Part shown: piece by piece, positions 1 through 9,598 of the stretch
How positions within the stretch are numbered: the first letter of the stretch is position 1
How the letters are laid out: each line of letters starts with the position of its first letter
NCBI GenBank assembly: GCA_036939755.1
Contig: JALLAZ010000041.1
Location: forward strand, 1 to 28,597
Origin: Stephanodiscus triporus
Taxonomy: Eukaryota > Bacillariophyta > Thalassiosirophyceae > Thalassiosirales > Thalassiosiraceae
Reading direction: 5' to 3'
Length of the DNA: 28,597 nucleotides
Notes under the pieces: model-generated
Database searches by the model: none
The model's input: the letters and a program-made list of their open reading frames with translations, nothing else
What the model was told of the DNA's origin: nothing
Position numbers and translations under genes: made by a program

Positions 1-181
1 GGGGGGGGGGGGGGGAGGGGGGGGGGGGCGAAAAAACGTCGATGAGCAAGGCCTATTCGAAAGAGACGAGAAAAAGGGGAAAAAAAGGGGCGACGATGCC
101 CCGCCCGCCCGCCCCCCCCCCCCAGCGCGCGCATTAAACGTCGACGACGACGACGACGAGGGTAATAAATATAAAACTCAC
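1..181. repeat. Low-complexity G/C homopolymer tracts at the window edge
   Basis: The first 28 bases are almost pure G, and bases 101-123 are a C-rich run broken by a few G. The rest is purine-rich, followed by a short GAC repeat (about 140-160). On the minus strand this stretch lies in the intron that begins at 181, so it may be intronic low-complexity DNA. A terminal poly-G run can also mark a contig edge or a sequencing artefact. No coding or RNA feature is visible here. Confidence 0.6.
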
Positions 182-565
182 CACGGGCCTGTGGGTATCC
201 CATCCGATATTCACCGGATTCGGGTCCCCCGCCCCTCCCCCCCCCCTGCCGACGACGACGGCATCATCGACGGCCTTCTTCTTCCCAGAGGAGTTGGCGA
301 TGCGCGCCGCGAGGAGCGAGCGCTGGAACGCCTCGTTCTTCCCCCCCCCGACTGCGACGACCGTCGTCGTGGTCGGGGGGGAGGCCGTGCCGCCGAGGGA
401 GGTGGTGGTGGTGGACGACGACGATCGAGTAGGATTATGATTATTGCGGAAAAGCACGGCCGAGGAGACGGACGAGAAGCCTCGGGCGGAGCCGTACGAC
501 AATGCCGCGGATAGGACGAATAGGAGCGTCGTCGTGGACGCGGACTTGGCGGTGGTGGCGGTCAT
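182..565 (-). CDS. Probable plastid-targeted protein, first exon only (partial)
   Basis: This is a 128-codon first exon starting at the ATG at 565. The frame is open further upstream to 670, but the chosen Met sits directly before an N-terminus typical of a signal peptide: a few polar residues, then TTLLFVLSAALSYG, then SARGFSS. The last part resembles the A-x-x-F cleavage site of diatom bipartite plastid presequences, and the following Ser/Thr/Asn/Arg-rich stretch fits a transit peptide. The exon ends in IGWDTHRPV at a GTGAGT donor (181-176 on the minus strand). The remaining exons would lie beyond the left edge. I do not recognise the mature protein. It is divergent from the aldo/keto reductase gene across 714 bp. 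Plastid targeting is inferred from the presequence pattern only. Confidence 0.6.
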
Positions 566-1279
566 ATCGTTTTTTCCCGTCTTGTATGATATAAAAATCG
601 AACCTCGTCGTTCGGTCGTCGTTCGTCTCCCCGCCTGCGGTTTACACTCTGGCCCCTGCCCTGGCAGCATAAACGATATTTATTTTTACATCAACACCGA
701 ACACCGAGCTCGGGTTTTTTGGTCGTCGTCGGCATCTTTGGCGACTGATATCCGAGGCGTACATATTCCTAATGTAGTACTAATGTACGTACGTCGACGC
801 TCGCCAAGAGGGTATCCTTCCAGGTGTCAGGATGACACTTCAACACACAATCTCTCCATCCCCTACCGTAGAATACGCGGCACCATACCTACGCGGCCAT
901 GTGTTTTTTGCGAGAAAATTTACCTCTAGATACGATTGGTAAAAAGTTAGATTGAGGGCTGTGTTAATCCTTATTAGACGACCAGCATACCGTTGGATTC
1001 GTCTTGTTGAGCTGAATCGTTTTTGTGTGGTCCCCATTTTCTTAAAACGATCGCATCAATATCAAATTTGATCTTTTCTGTTTTGCTAATTACGATAGAT
1101 TTAGTAGAAATCATGTCGTCGCGCCGACAACAAAGTGCCGCGTGTTCTACGGTACTACTAATTCTGTTTGCCCCCAATTTCCTTCAACTGAACGAAATAA
1201 ATACCTACCATAGAGGAATCTAGAGACTGCTGCACCATTTTTTTTACGTATCGTACCATAATTATGGTAGTAGTACGAT
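566..1279. other. Intergenic region between divergent genes
   Basis: This 714-bp gap separates two divergently transcribed genes and should hold both promoters. It contains only short unsupported ORFs. Its right end has a strong palindrome (1249-1280, listed separately). A 13-base motif, agggctgtgttaa at 955-967, recurs at 5487-5499. No tRNA or other RNA gene was recognised. Confidence 0.5.
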
Positions 1280-1280
1280 A
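1249..1280. repeat. Inverted repeat abutting the aldo/keto reductase start codon
   Basis: TACCATAATTATGGTA at 1254-1269 is a perfect 16-base palindrome. It is flanked by outer arms TATCGTAC (1249-1256) and GTACGATA (1273-1280). The A of the start codon is the last base of the right arm. The structure could form a cruciform in DNA or a hairpin in the mRNA leader, or be a dimeric protein-binding site. Confidence 0.6.
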
Positions 1281-2815
1281 TGGTAAATGCGAACGCGAGA
1301 TCAACATCCACAAGAGCAATCGTTGACGGCGCCGACAGCAGCAGACGCCATCGCCAACGTCCTCACCGCCACTGCCATGCCATCCTCCTCGCATCGCTGA
1401 TAGGAGTGATCGTCAGTCTTTGTTCGTACATCGCCCATCCCTCCCTCGCGTCGCATCGAGATCATCGAATAGTCGGGATGATCAACTACACCCACCTCGC
1501 GATGGCATCGGCATCGGCATCGGCATCGGCATCGGCGTCTCTGACTCTGAACATGCCTCGAATCGGCCTCGGCACTCTGGGAATATCCCCCTCGATCGCC
1601 CGCCGTGCGATCGACGACGCCCTCGCGGCGGGATATCGCCTCTTCGATTGCGCCCCCGTCTACTTCAACGAGAGGGAGATCGGGGACGCCATCTTCGACG
1701 CCGTCGTCCGCCGAAAGGACGGAGAGGCCGCGACGACGACGACGACGACTACGACGACGACCGCCATCGTCGCGCCGGACGGTCGTCTCGACGACGACGC
1801 GCCCGTCGTCCTCTCGCGGGGGGATTTGTTCGTGACGTCCAAGCTGGCGAATCCGTTCCACAGGCCGGAGCACGTCGGGATTGCCCTTAGGAAGACTCTG
1901 AACGACCTTAGGCTTGGTCACCTCGACCTTTTCCTCGTCCACTGGCCGGTGGTGAGTGACACCTTTTTTTCCCCCCTTGCGCGCGACCGCGCGTTCGTTC
2001 GCTGGGATGTTCGTCCTTCGGTTGTTTGCTTTTGCCAGACCGCGTACCTCCCACGTCGGTCATCGTCTCCCTCTATCTTCGACGGCATCCGTCCCTAACA
2101 GGCATTCAAATACGTCGACATCGATCCCTCCGCGCGAGGGTGGTCGAACGAGGACATCGACGACTCGGACAGCGGGAGGAACATAGATCCGAACGTGTCC
2201 CTCCGGGACACGTGGACGGCCATGGAGGGATTGGTCGACGACGGACTCGTGCGTCACATCGGCGTCGCCAATTTCCCCGTCGCGCTCCTCCACGACCTCC
2301 TGGGCTACGCCCGCATCGCCCCGGCGGTGAATCAGGTCGAGCTGCATCCGTACAATCAGCAGCGACGTTTGGTGGAGTATTGTCATAGTCGCGGGGTCGC
2401 CGTCCAGGCCTATTCGCCCCTGGGAACGCCCGGATACAGGGGCGCAGACGAGCCCGACGTCCTGTCCGATCCGATCCTTGCGGAGATCGCCGAGGCGCGC
2501 GGCATCTCCGTCGCGCAATTGTGCATACGGTGGTCGGTCCAACGGGGGTGTCACGTCGTCGTCAAGAGTTCCGACAGGCGACGCATGGAGGAGAATTTGT
2601 CGTCGATGACGACGACGAATCGCCACGAGGGAAATGAGTCCTCCTCCTCTGCCGCCGTCGCCGCCGCGTCGAGGTCATCGTCCGGCGAGCACGGTGCCGT
2701 GGAGGTGTTGCTGTCGGATGAGGAGATGAGTCGCATCGCATCTTTGGATCGCGGCTATCGCTTCTTCAGGCCGGAAGATTGGTGGACGGAAATGCCGGTT
2801 CCGGTTTTTCACTGA
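1280..2815 (+). CDS. Aldo/keto reductase (aldose/xylose reductase-like), two exons
   Basis: This is a 461-residue NADPH-dependent carbonyl reductase of the AKR superfamily. Exon 1 is 1280-1951 and exon 2 is 2102-2815; the 150-nt phase-0 intron has a GTGAGT donor and a CTAACAG acceptor, and splicing joins HWPV to AFKYVD. The barrel begins near residue 91 with NMPRIGLGTLG. The full catalytic tetrad is visible: Asp123 and Tyr128 (in LFDCAPVYFNE), Lys188 (VTSKL) and His221 (LVHWP). Later family landmarks are VRHIGVANF, NQVELHPYNQQ and QAYSPLG. The first 90 residues are an extension with a hydrophobic segment (about residues 35-52) and an Ala/Ser repeat encoded by ggcatc units, so the protein may be membrane-anchored or organelle-directed. 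Later Met codons (67, 75 and 92) could instead give a cytosolic form. Likely substrates are aldoses or small aldehydes. It is convergent with the demethylase gene, 77 bp away. Confidence 0.9.
1504..1533 (+). repeat. ggcatc hexanucleotide microsatellite (five units)
   Basis: Five perfect ggcatc copies followed by a variant ggcgtc encode alternating Ala-Ser just before the conserved barrel of the aldo/keto reductase. The repeat lies inside the coding sequence and keeps the frame. Confidence 0.9.
1733..1761 (+). repeat. acg trinucleotide repeat encoding poly-Thr
   Basis: A run of ACG/ACT codons gives about ten consecutive threonines inside an insertion of the aldo/keto reductase, between the Asp/Tyr and the Lys active-site segments. 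An insertion here probably lies on a surface loop. Confidence 0.85.
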
Positions 2816-2892
2816 ATGGCATCGGCAGACGAGAGCGATGACTTCTGAGTTGGTTAACCTAGATGAATGTAATCCAGTTTTCACTACACGAC

Positions 2893-5407
2893 TTAGGTAG
2901 TTGGTAGCCCCGTGCTGCGACGATCGGCCATAATGGGTTTACCCCCCCTCCTCTTCTTCTTCTCGTCAAGTAGGGCAGCGCAGGGCCGCATCATCCCGCC
3001 GAGCTCATTCGCCACAGCCAAGACGTCCATGTTCACGGGATATTGTTCGATCGTGCTCTTGGCATTGGACGTCGACCATCGCCCCAGCTCCCTCGCCAAC
3101 GCCCCGTACCCCCTCAGGATGCGAGGGGGGTAAGCCGCACAGAGTATCCTCGCCTGTTGGTATCGCCGCCGCCGTCCCGCGCGCTTCTCGTTCGTTGTCT
3201 CCTTTTCGCGCCGCTGCCGCCCTCCGGGACGCACCTGATCAGCCGGCTCGTTATCGCTGTCGTAGTGCGGATTCGTTACCTCCTCCTCCCCCTTGTCCTC
3301 CTCCACCTCGTCGTCGTCGTCCTCCTCCTCCGCCTGCCGCCTCTCATGCCGCAAAAGCTCAACGCACTCCCCGACGAAGTCCCTCGCCACGTACCACATC
3401 AGTTTCTGGTAGTTCGGGAAGCGAAAGTCGGCGCCGACCCTCATCGCGCCCTCGAGCCTGTGTATCCTCAGCTGCATCTCCAACGAGTGACGGTGGACGA
3501 AGTTCCCACCGAAGACGAGGGAGTCCTCGTCGGGGGTGAGCACCGCGTGTATCCAACCGGACGGGATGAACAGGGTCTGACCACGACGTAGGATAACCTC
3601 ATACACGCACCCGCCCGCGGAGACAATGAGGTCCGGTAGGAATTCGTATCGTTGCTGTTTTGACCTCCTCCCTGCGCCGACGCCCTTCTTGCCGGTCGCC
3701 CAATCGGAATAAATCCTCAGATTCCTCGGCGTCGGCTCGATGAAGTAAAAGACCTTGCCGCCGGAGTACACGTGGTACTGCCGTTTTTTCACCCACCGAG
3801 CACGAACGAAAAAAAAGGGGCGGAATACGGAGGAGAAGGAATGATGAGGCCCGTGCAAACAAACACGGAGAGAGAGAAGCAAACGAAGAAGGGACGGGAC
3901 CATCACATCCCTAACGACGACTCACCCAAACGGACGTCCCGCCGAAGTCCACGTGAAAATCTGTGTAACTTCCAGCGGCGCTCATCAGGCAGTACTTCGT
4001 CACGCGGGGCCTCTCCTTCCACAGCTGGTCGAGCTGTTCCCCGACGTGTCCTCCTCCTCCTCCTTCCGACGACGAGGAAGAAGAAGACAAAAACGACGGC
4101 GTGTTCGACGATCGTCCGTTCGCGACAGAGTCGTCATCGCCTCTCGCGGTGTCGTTCGAGGCGACGACGGGACGAGGGGGGGGCGACATTGTCGTCGACG
4201 ATCGCCCGCCGCAGCCACCACCATTGCTGCCGCCGTTGCCGCCGCATCCCCCCCACGACCTCGGCCAGTGAAGCTCGACGAGATCCTCGTCCCTCGCGAA
4301 CCTCGGCTCCGCGATCATCTCTCCCAACCCCGTGTCGCTGACCTCGAGGGTGATCGCGTTCAGGACCCTCGCCCTCTCCGCGATCGGTGTCGAGAGGTAT
4401 CGCGCCCACTCCCCCAATGTGCACTCGACCGTGAGCTGGGTGGATACGTCGATCACTGTCATTCGACGATCGTGTCCGACGAGGACAGCAACGTCGGCGT
4501 AGGAGAAGGGTGGGGGCGGCAGGCGCATCCCCAGCGATTCGGCGGAGTGACGACGGCGGCGATCGATGTCGATGTCGCCGTCGAACGCGACGGGCACATC
4601 TTTGTCCACGACGGGGGGGAAGGACGTCGACGTTTTAGACCCGTCGTCGTCGTCGTCGCCCATCGTCGTCGTCGTCGTCGTCGGGGAGGAGGAGGACGGC
4701 AGGGGGACGAATATCCCCCCCTCCCCCCGTCGGCTTCGCAACATCCTCCCGAAGTCGACGTCGCGCGCCAGGTCGTCGCGGCAGTCCCCTCCTCCTCCTC
4801 CCCCCCTCCTCGCCGCCACCGCGAGGTCCACCAGCTCGTCGATCCTCGGTCGTCGCGACGACGACGATCGCGGTCGTCCGCCCCCGATGACGACGCCGAC
4901 AACGTCGTGGCAGTCCTCGTCGTAGTCCTGGTAATCGTCGTAGTCGTCCGACGTCGCAAGCGAGTCGACGGCCGCCGCCAGCGATTCGGACGTCGACGTC
5001 GTGCCCGGATCGTTCAGGCCGACGTAGTCGACCCTGCGTCTCTTCCTCAGCCCGACTCGGCGCGACGACGACGGCGACGATCGACTGCGTCGGACGTCGT
5101 CGTCGTCGTCGACGCGTCGTCGTTGTTGCTTCGACTTCGACGATGACAATAATGTGCCCGGCCCGTGGCGAGGGACGCACGAGGGGCAGTGCCAGACCTC
5201 GTACATGGACGCGAGCTCGGACGGTTCGAGGGGGAGACGATCGTCGTCATAATATTCGGACGACGACGACGACGGGTACCACCTGCCGCAGCCGGCGGCG
5301 TCGCATTGGATGTGCGTGATCGTGGTCGTCGTCGTCGCGCCATCCTCGTCGTTGTAGTCCTCGTCGTCGCAACGGCGGTCGTCGTTGCTTTGATGGTGCG
5401 CCATCAT
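2893..5407 (-). CDS. JmjC histone lysine demethylase, KDM2/KDM7 (JHDM1) type
   Basis: This predicted nuclear 2-oxoglutarate/Fe(II) dioxygenase demethylates histone lysines. Exon 1 is 5407-3926 and exon 2 is 3777-2893; the 148-nt phase-0 intron (GTGAGT donor, GGCAG acceptor) joins DFGGTSVW to YHVYSGGKVFYF, giving 788 residues. The JmjC core closely follows KDM2A/PHF8: VIDVSTQ, VLNAITLEVSDT, KYCLMSAAGSYTDFHVDFGG, QTLFIPSGWIHAVLTP and FGGNFVHRHSLEMQL. The iron ligands His485, Asp487 and His571 and the 2-oxoglutarate lysine Lys502 are present. Near residues 34-80 there is half of a PHD finger, with CDAAGCGRWYP and then WHCPSC, but no first Cys pair. The linker is very Asp/Ser/Arg-rich and encoded by GAC/TCG repeats. 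An acidic and then basic C-terminal tail follows. Target residue specificity cannot be read from the sequence. Confidence 0.92.
4640..4682. repeat. gtc/tcg trinucleotide tracts in the demethylase gene
   Basis: Short GTC/CGT runs here encode Thr- and Asp-rich tracts in the disordered linker of the demethylase on the minus strand. Similar runs recur through the exon (for example 5097-5115 and 5255-5272). Confidence 0.7.
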
Positions 5408-5411
5408 ATCA

Positions 5412-5471
5412 TCATCTCCTCCTTTTTGTCGCTGTCGCTGTCGCTGTCGCTGTCGCCGGCATCCTGCCCAT
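5412..5471 (-). promoter_or_regulatory. Upstream ORF in the demethylase leader
   Basis: On the minus strand an ATG at 5471 opens a 19-residue ORF whose TGA ends four bases before the demethylase start codon at 5407. It encodes MGRMP, alternating Ala-Thr from five tgtcgc units, and a basic end. If the transcript starts upstream of 5471 this uORF could limit translation of the main ORF. It is not known whether it is transcribed. Confidence 0.4.
5428..5457. repeat. tgtcgc hexanucleotide microsatellite
   Basis: Five consecutive tgtcgc units lie just upstream of the demethylase start codon and form the core of the upstream ORF. Unit number could vary between strains and would change the uORF length without shifting its frame. 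Confidence 0.85.
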
Positions 5472-6591
5472 TGTTCGCTTGAAATAAGGGCTGTGTTAAG
5501 TTTTATGAGACAGTCAAATAAGTAGATACTCTAGTCTTTTGTGTAAACTAGAGTAATGAGATAAGGAATGCGCTATCGTAATTAGAAAATGAAAAGGCCA
5601 TTATCAAATTAAATTTTGACACACCTTGTTATTTACACATGCACGTCCGTCCGTCGCCGCCGGTCGTCGGAGGAGTGATGGGGGATGGAGGCGGAGGGAC
5701 CGGGGGGACGTCGTGATCTTCATATCGGGAGGCGGGAGGTTCCAACCTCTAGAATGCCGCGACGATGATGTCCAACCCCACCCAGAGGTCGGGAAAGAGC
5801 AGCGGCCGACCGTGGGACGAATCATCACGACGAAAGTAAGGATCGGATGAAGGTCGTTCTCTACGGGAGCTTATGGGCGATATATCATGGCACGGTGGTC
5901 ATGCCGCTCATCCCACGTTTTTTGTTCTCTTTTTAGGTGAGTCGTTTTTCGCACATGCGGCACCGAAAGCTAGCGGCAGAAATACAGGAAACGCGTAACA
6001 TCTCATTTGGCAGGATGTCATGAAAAAAGAAGGTACATCATCGGCCCTCCAAAGTTGTCGCAATAGAAAAACATCGGATCGGACTTTCACTTTTCCCGCC
6101 ACTCATATTGCGCACAACTGAGGAGGGACATTGCGTCCACCACAATTTTTAATCCCTAAACTTGCCGGCTCTCACACTCTCGTGTCTCGCTCTCTCGATG
6201 GATCTCTTTCAAAGTTGACAAAATACGCCTCGGCCGTGAAAGTATCGTCGTATTCGACACGAGAGGAGGGGGGGGCATTTATATTCGATTGCCTTGAGAA
6301 GGTCGTTGCGGACTATGTGTTTTGAATTCAAAAAACACCTGAACGATCAACGTTGCCGGCATGAGTGTCACGAATGCAGTATCCGCCACGATTTGAAGAT
6401 GAGCGATTTCGCCGTCGTCCCGATGCTAAAGTTCAACGCTAGAAATTCCACAACGATCAAGACTCAATGCATTGCTTATGGAGGAGTCATGACCCTTTGG
6501 TGCGTCCTAGGAAGGATTGTCCTCGTCAATCCTTGATAACGTTATGTCAGCTATCTCCCCTAGAGAAGAAACAGATAGTGGCCGCGCTGAG

Positions 6592-6615
6592 CAGTCCCCC
6601 GTCAACGGGGAACTG
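6592..6615. repeat. 11-bp inverted repeat with a 2-base loop
   Basis: The arms cagtcccccgt (6592-6602) and acggggaactg (6605-6615) are complementary with one mismatch and separated by only two bases. A second, looser pair, ctatct (6551-6556) and agatag (6573-6578), lies just upstream. A compact RNA or DNA hairpin is possible. No T-tract suggestive of a Pol III terminator follows directly. Confidence 0.5.
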
Positions 6616-6659
6616 ACGCAAGGACTAATTTTAATAGAATAAATTCCAAAAGAGTGTTT

Positions 6660-6743
6660 AGACAAGAGACGATTCCTACAGATGGATGTAAATACTAAGG
6701 TCATGTCGTGTGTGATAAGACAAGAATCAATTCCTACAAATGG
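6660..6743. repeat. Imperfect 26-bp direct repeat, 58-bp spacing
   Basis: Copies at 6660-6685 and 6718-6743 share agacaaga, then four diverged bases, then attcctaca followed by gatgg or aatgg. They lie in the 3' flank of the amine oxidase gene. They may be remnants of a tandem duplication. Confidence 0.55.
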
Positions 6744-6822
6744 GCCGCTATTAAAAGTACGGCAGCCCTTTTTCTATGCAAACGTCAAATTAATCCCTAT
6801 TGAGATGTGATCCACAGGGCTT

Positions 6823-8910
6823 TCATGCAATCTTACGTGATTTGGCCCTGTCCAACATATATTTTCCACGATTGTCATGAACCCCATTCTTGCCCACACT
6901 GACATCGAGGTTTGTCCCGGAAGTAGGTGTTGCTTCAGTCGGCTTGCTTGTTGAGGACACACGAACTGTACGTTTCCTGATTGGAATTTTGGCAGATTCC
7001 AAGGCGTTCCTCCTTGTAGATAAACTGTTCTTCACGGCAGTCGCAACGCGTTGGCCCTCAAAAACAGCTCCTGGGACAGTTGAACCCATGGTGAGACTTG
7101 TTCCTTCTCCAGCAAAGAATATACGACCTTGGACGGGTTTCTGAAGTCTCACACGGGCGTTTCCCACATAAGCAGTTCCGTTATTGTCAACTATAAAGGA
7201 AAAATTAGCGTGCATGGGCGTGAGGGACGGGATCATCATCTATACAAGCAACTAGTAAAATATTGTGCTTACCTGTCTTGGGTGTTTGGAACGAGTAGGC
7301 TCCTCGAGTGTACTTTGATTTCCCCCAGTTTTGAATGATATATTTGTCGGGATGAATACTTCCAAAGCATTTGCTTGCAGGTGCATTTTCAAACATACGA
7401 TCCAAGTCATCCAAAATCTGCTCCACTATCTTGTTATCAGAGTGAAGATCTGACAACTTGTTCGCATTGTCTCCCATGAAAAAAGTCATGTAAACCTGAT
7501 CATGAGAGCCATCCTTGTAATTGGACGGCCACGACCATCCTCCAGACATGCCATTCGACACCATCCAACTAACCTCACCACCCGCAGCAGTATGCCACCA
7601 CGGCTTGCCAGTGACGTTGCAGCCATCTATAGAAGGGTCAAACTTGAGCGCAACTTTCATGCCTTGATCGAACCCAATGTCAACGATTGCTTGTTTCTTA
7701 TAGACATATTGTGTGGCGCACTAAAGTGAGATCAAAAATTACAAATCCAAGTGATGCCCAAGATGCAGACAAACTCATCACTTACCGTCGCTGGTGGAAG
7801 CCCAGGAGAGAACATGATGCCCTCACCACCAACATCTCTGATACTTTCTTTCAGAACACCGATAGATACAGTGACAATGGCATGATCAGCATGATATTCC
7901 CCCCCACTCTCGTCGATAACCTTGACTTGGGCAGCAGGGTCTTGAGGAGTATTGATCTGTGCAACAGGAGTGTTGAGTTTTAATGTGACTCTACTGTTAC
8001 TGACAGTACTTTCCCACCACGTGTCATTCAAAACTGACATTTTCGTCAGGCAGTTCGATGAGCTAGTGTTGACATGAAATCCAATACCAATCACACAATG
8101 AATAAAAGTCTTCTCACCGTCAGAATACCCACCGTTATTCGTATTCAACAGCACGAATTCAGAGAGCGGCCACTCAAACTGCATCACAGCGAGATCGTGA
8201 GCACCGAGCTTATCCACGGTTGTGCCATATTCACCCCCGAAATCACTATTGTAACAGAACCACCCTCTGGTCTCCTTATAATTTGGAATACCTTTGAAAA
8301 ATGTATTCGATTGAGACAATGCATACTCTTCGGTTTGGGTTTTGTTCTTCTGGAATGTAGCAGGCTTTTGTGTTCACTTGGGAGAACAATGTCAACAAAA
8401 CAAGTTTTCAATGATCGCGATAATCTCTTTTCACAATGATACAGTACTCACCCAGAACCAATAATAAATTCCGATAAACTGTTTCCAGTCCGAATCATCA
8501 GCACAGTTCTTCGCCAAGCCAGTTCCCGCTCCATAAGAAATAGTGCCACATGTGCTGTTGGGACTGGGAGGCATGGCATAGACAGTGGAGAATAAGTCTG
8601 CATCTTCGTAGATGTCCGTGCCATACTTCGCCGCCAACGCATCGTAAATGGGGTTACCTCCGTTCGAACCATAATTTTCTTCAGCACCCATTTCAACGCG
8701 GGTGCCGCCAAGTTGCACGGTCTTCACACGACCTCTGATACGATCGGTGGCCTCGAGGATGGTAATCTTGACTGAGGGATCAAGTTCAAGTAGGGTCTTT
8801 GCTGCACTCATGCTGGTGGCTCCAGCGCCTACAATGATTACATCACCAGCCAGCGCGTTGGGAGCAAGAAGGACTGCGAATGGTAGATGCAGATGGAAGA
8901 ATGTCATCAT
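6823..8910 (-). CDS. Flavin-containing amine oxidase (polyamine/monoamine oxidase family), four exons
   Basis: The model is 612 residues: exons 8910-8452, 8349-7786, 7720-7273 and 7190-6823. The introns are 102, 65 and 82 nt with GTGAGT/GTAAGT/GTAAGC donors. Residues 1-21 look like a signal peptide ending LAPNALA. The FAD dinucleotide-binding motif VGAGATSMSAAK follows immediately (Gly28, Gly30), then LEATDRIRGRVKT. The conserved C-terminal FAD/substrate segment GRIFFAGEGTSLTMGSTVPG lies near residues 512-531, followed by AVFEGQRVA. The family oxidises amines such as polyamines to aldehydes with release of hydrogen peroxide and ammonia or amine. The signal peptide suggests secretion or an endomembrane site. 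A basic tail of about 80 residues follows the conserved domain. In intron 3 the first AG (7239) would give a premature stop; the acceptor CTTTATAG restores KTVDNNGTAYVG. The exact amine substrate cannot be deduced. Confidence 0.9.
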
Positions 8911-9598
8911 AATCCGCTGTTAATTAGAGTATTGTTTGAATGGTTGTGTCTTCGGGCAACAAATTGTTGTTTGATGCGTCGACGGATTTAGCTTGACTGA
9001 TTCCTCCACGCGAAGCTATCGTACATATCTTAGGTGGGAAATCTCTAAATTTCGAAGATCCTCTCATGATGACAAAATCTGTGCCTGGGCATGGACGTCC
9101 AGTTGCATGGCGAGACTTGGTCATGTAAATAATGTTGAGGAAATAGGGAACAATATCTCATCAGCGGAGTGGAAATTCAGCGAAATGTAGCATGAATCGA
9201 ACGGATAGCTTGCAATGTTGATTAAGCTAGTCATCATCATCAAATTTTGTATCCAAATTGCCATATTTATCCTCTCCTCACAATCACGCCGGTATCTTCC
9301 GTGCCTGGGACTCCTCTACTTTCCTTGATGTACCTGCCGCAATGCGAGCAAGGTTTGATACTACTCAGTATGGCAATTGCAGCTAATACGATATAGAGCC
9401 GAGAGCTTGCAGTTTTAGTTATAGTATTGGAGGCCACGGGACGGCGAATTATGTGGAGCGATGATAAGGTGGGGATGTGAGCCATGGTACATTGCTCGAT
9501 AGTTGGTCCTATTTGCCAATTCTGTCCATTACTTGTCAAGATTGACAACGAGCAGTTGAGTTAACCCATCATTTTTGCTTCCTTTGTCAATAACCCTC
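8911..9598. other. Region upstream of the amine oxidase gene, no supported gene
   Basis: This stretch should contain the amine oxidase promoter. A 93-codon minus-strand ORF (9548-9267) has a short hydrophobic segment (LYIVLAAIAIL) and a C-x-x-C pair. It has no recognisable domain and no support as a gene, so I leave it unannotated. Confidence 0.45.

Larger units (their letters stand above)
5472..6822. other. 1.35-kb region without a recognisable gene
   Basis: This region holds the promoter side of the demethylase gene and the 3' flank of the amine oxidase gene. ORFs up to about 80 codons occur on both strands, but none shows a family motif, a good initiation context or a splice pattern. Local structure includes a near-perfect hairpin (6592-6615) and a spaced direct repeat (6660-6743). 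No tRNA cloverleaf was recognised. Confidence 0.5.

Noticed and set aside
3953..5146. 397-codon plus-strand ORF opposite the demethylase exon
   Set aside because: It is a shadow of the GC-rich, triplet-repeat-rich demethylase coding strand. The product is Arg/Pro/Val low complexity with no domain, while the minus strand carries a clear JmjC protein.
5908..6102. 64-codon minus-strand ORF and nearby splice-like TTTTTAGGTGAGT
   Set aside because: The splice-like string is on the plus strand while the ORF is on the minus strand, and no coherent exon chain or domain results.
7205..7272. First AG (7239) as the acceptor of amine oxidase intron 3
   Set aside because: It would place the next exon in a frame that stops after eleven codons. 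The CTTTATAG acceptor at 7191 restores the conserved FAD-domain frame.
9267..9548. 93-codon minus-strand ORF with a hydrophobic segment and a C-x-x-C pair
   Set aside because: No homology pattern, splice structure or presequence could be recognised. Length alone is not convincing.
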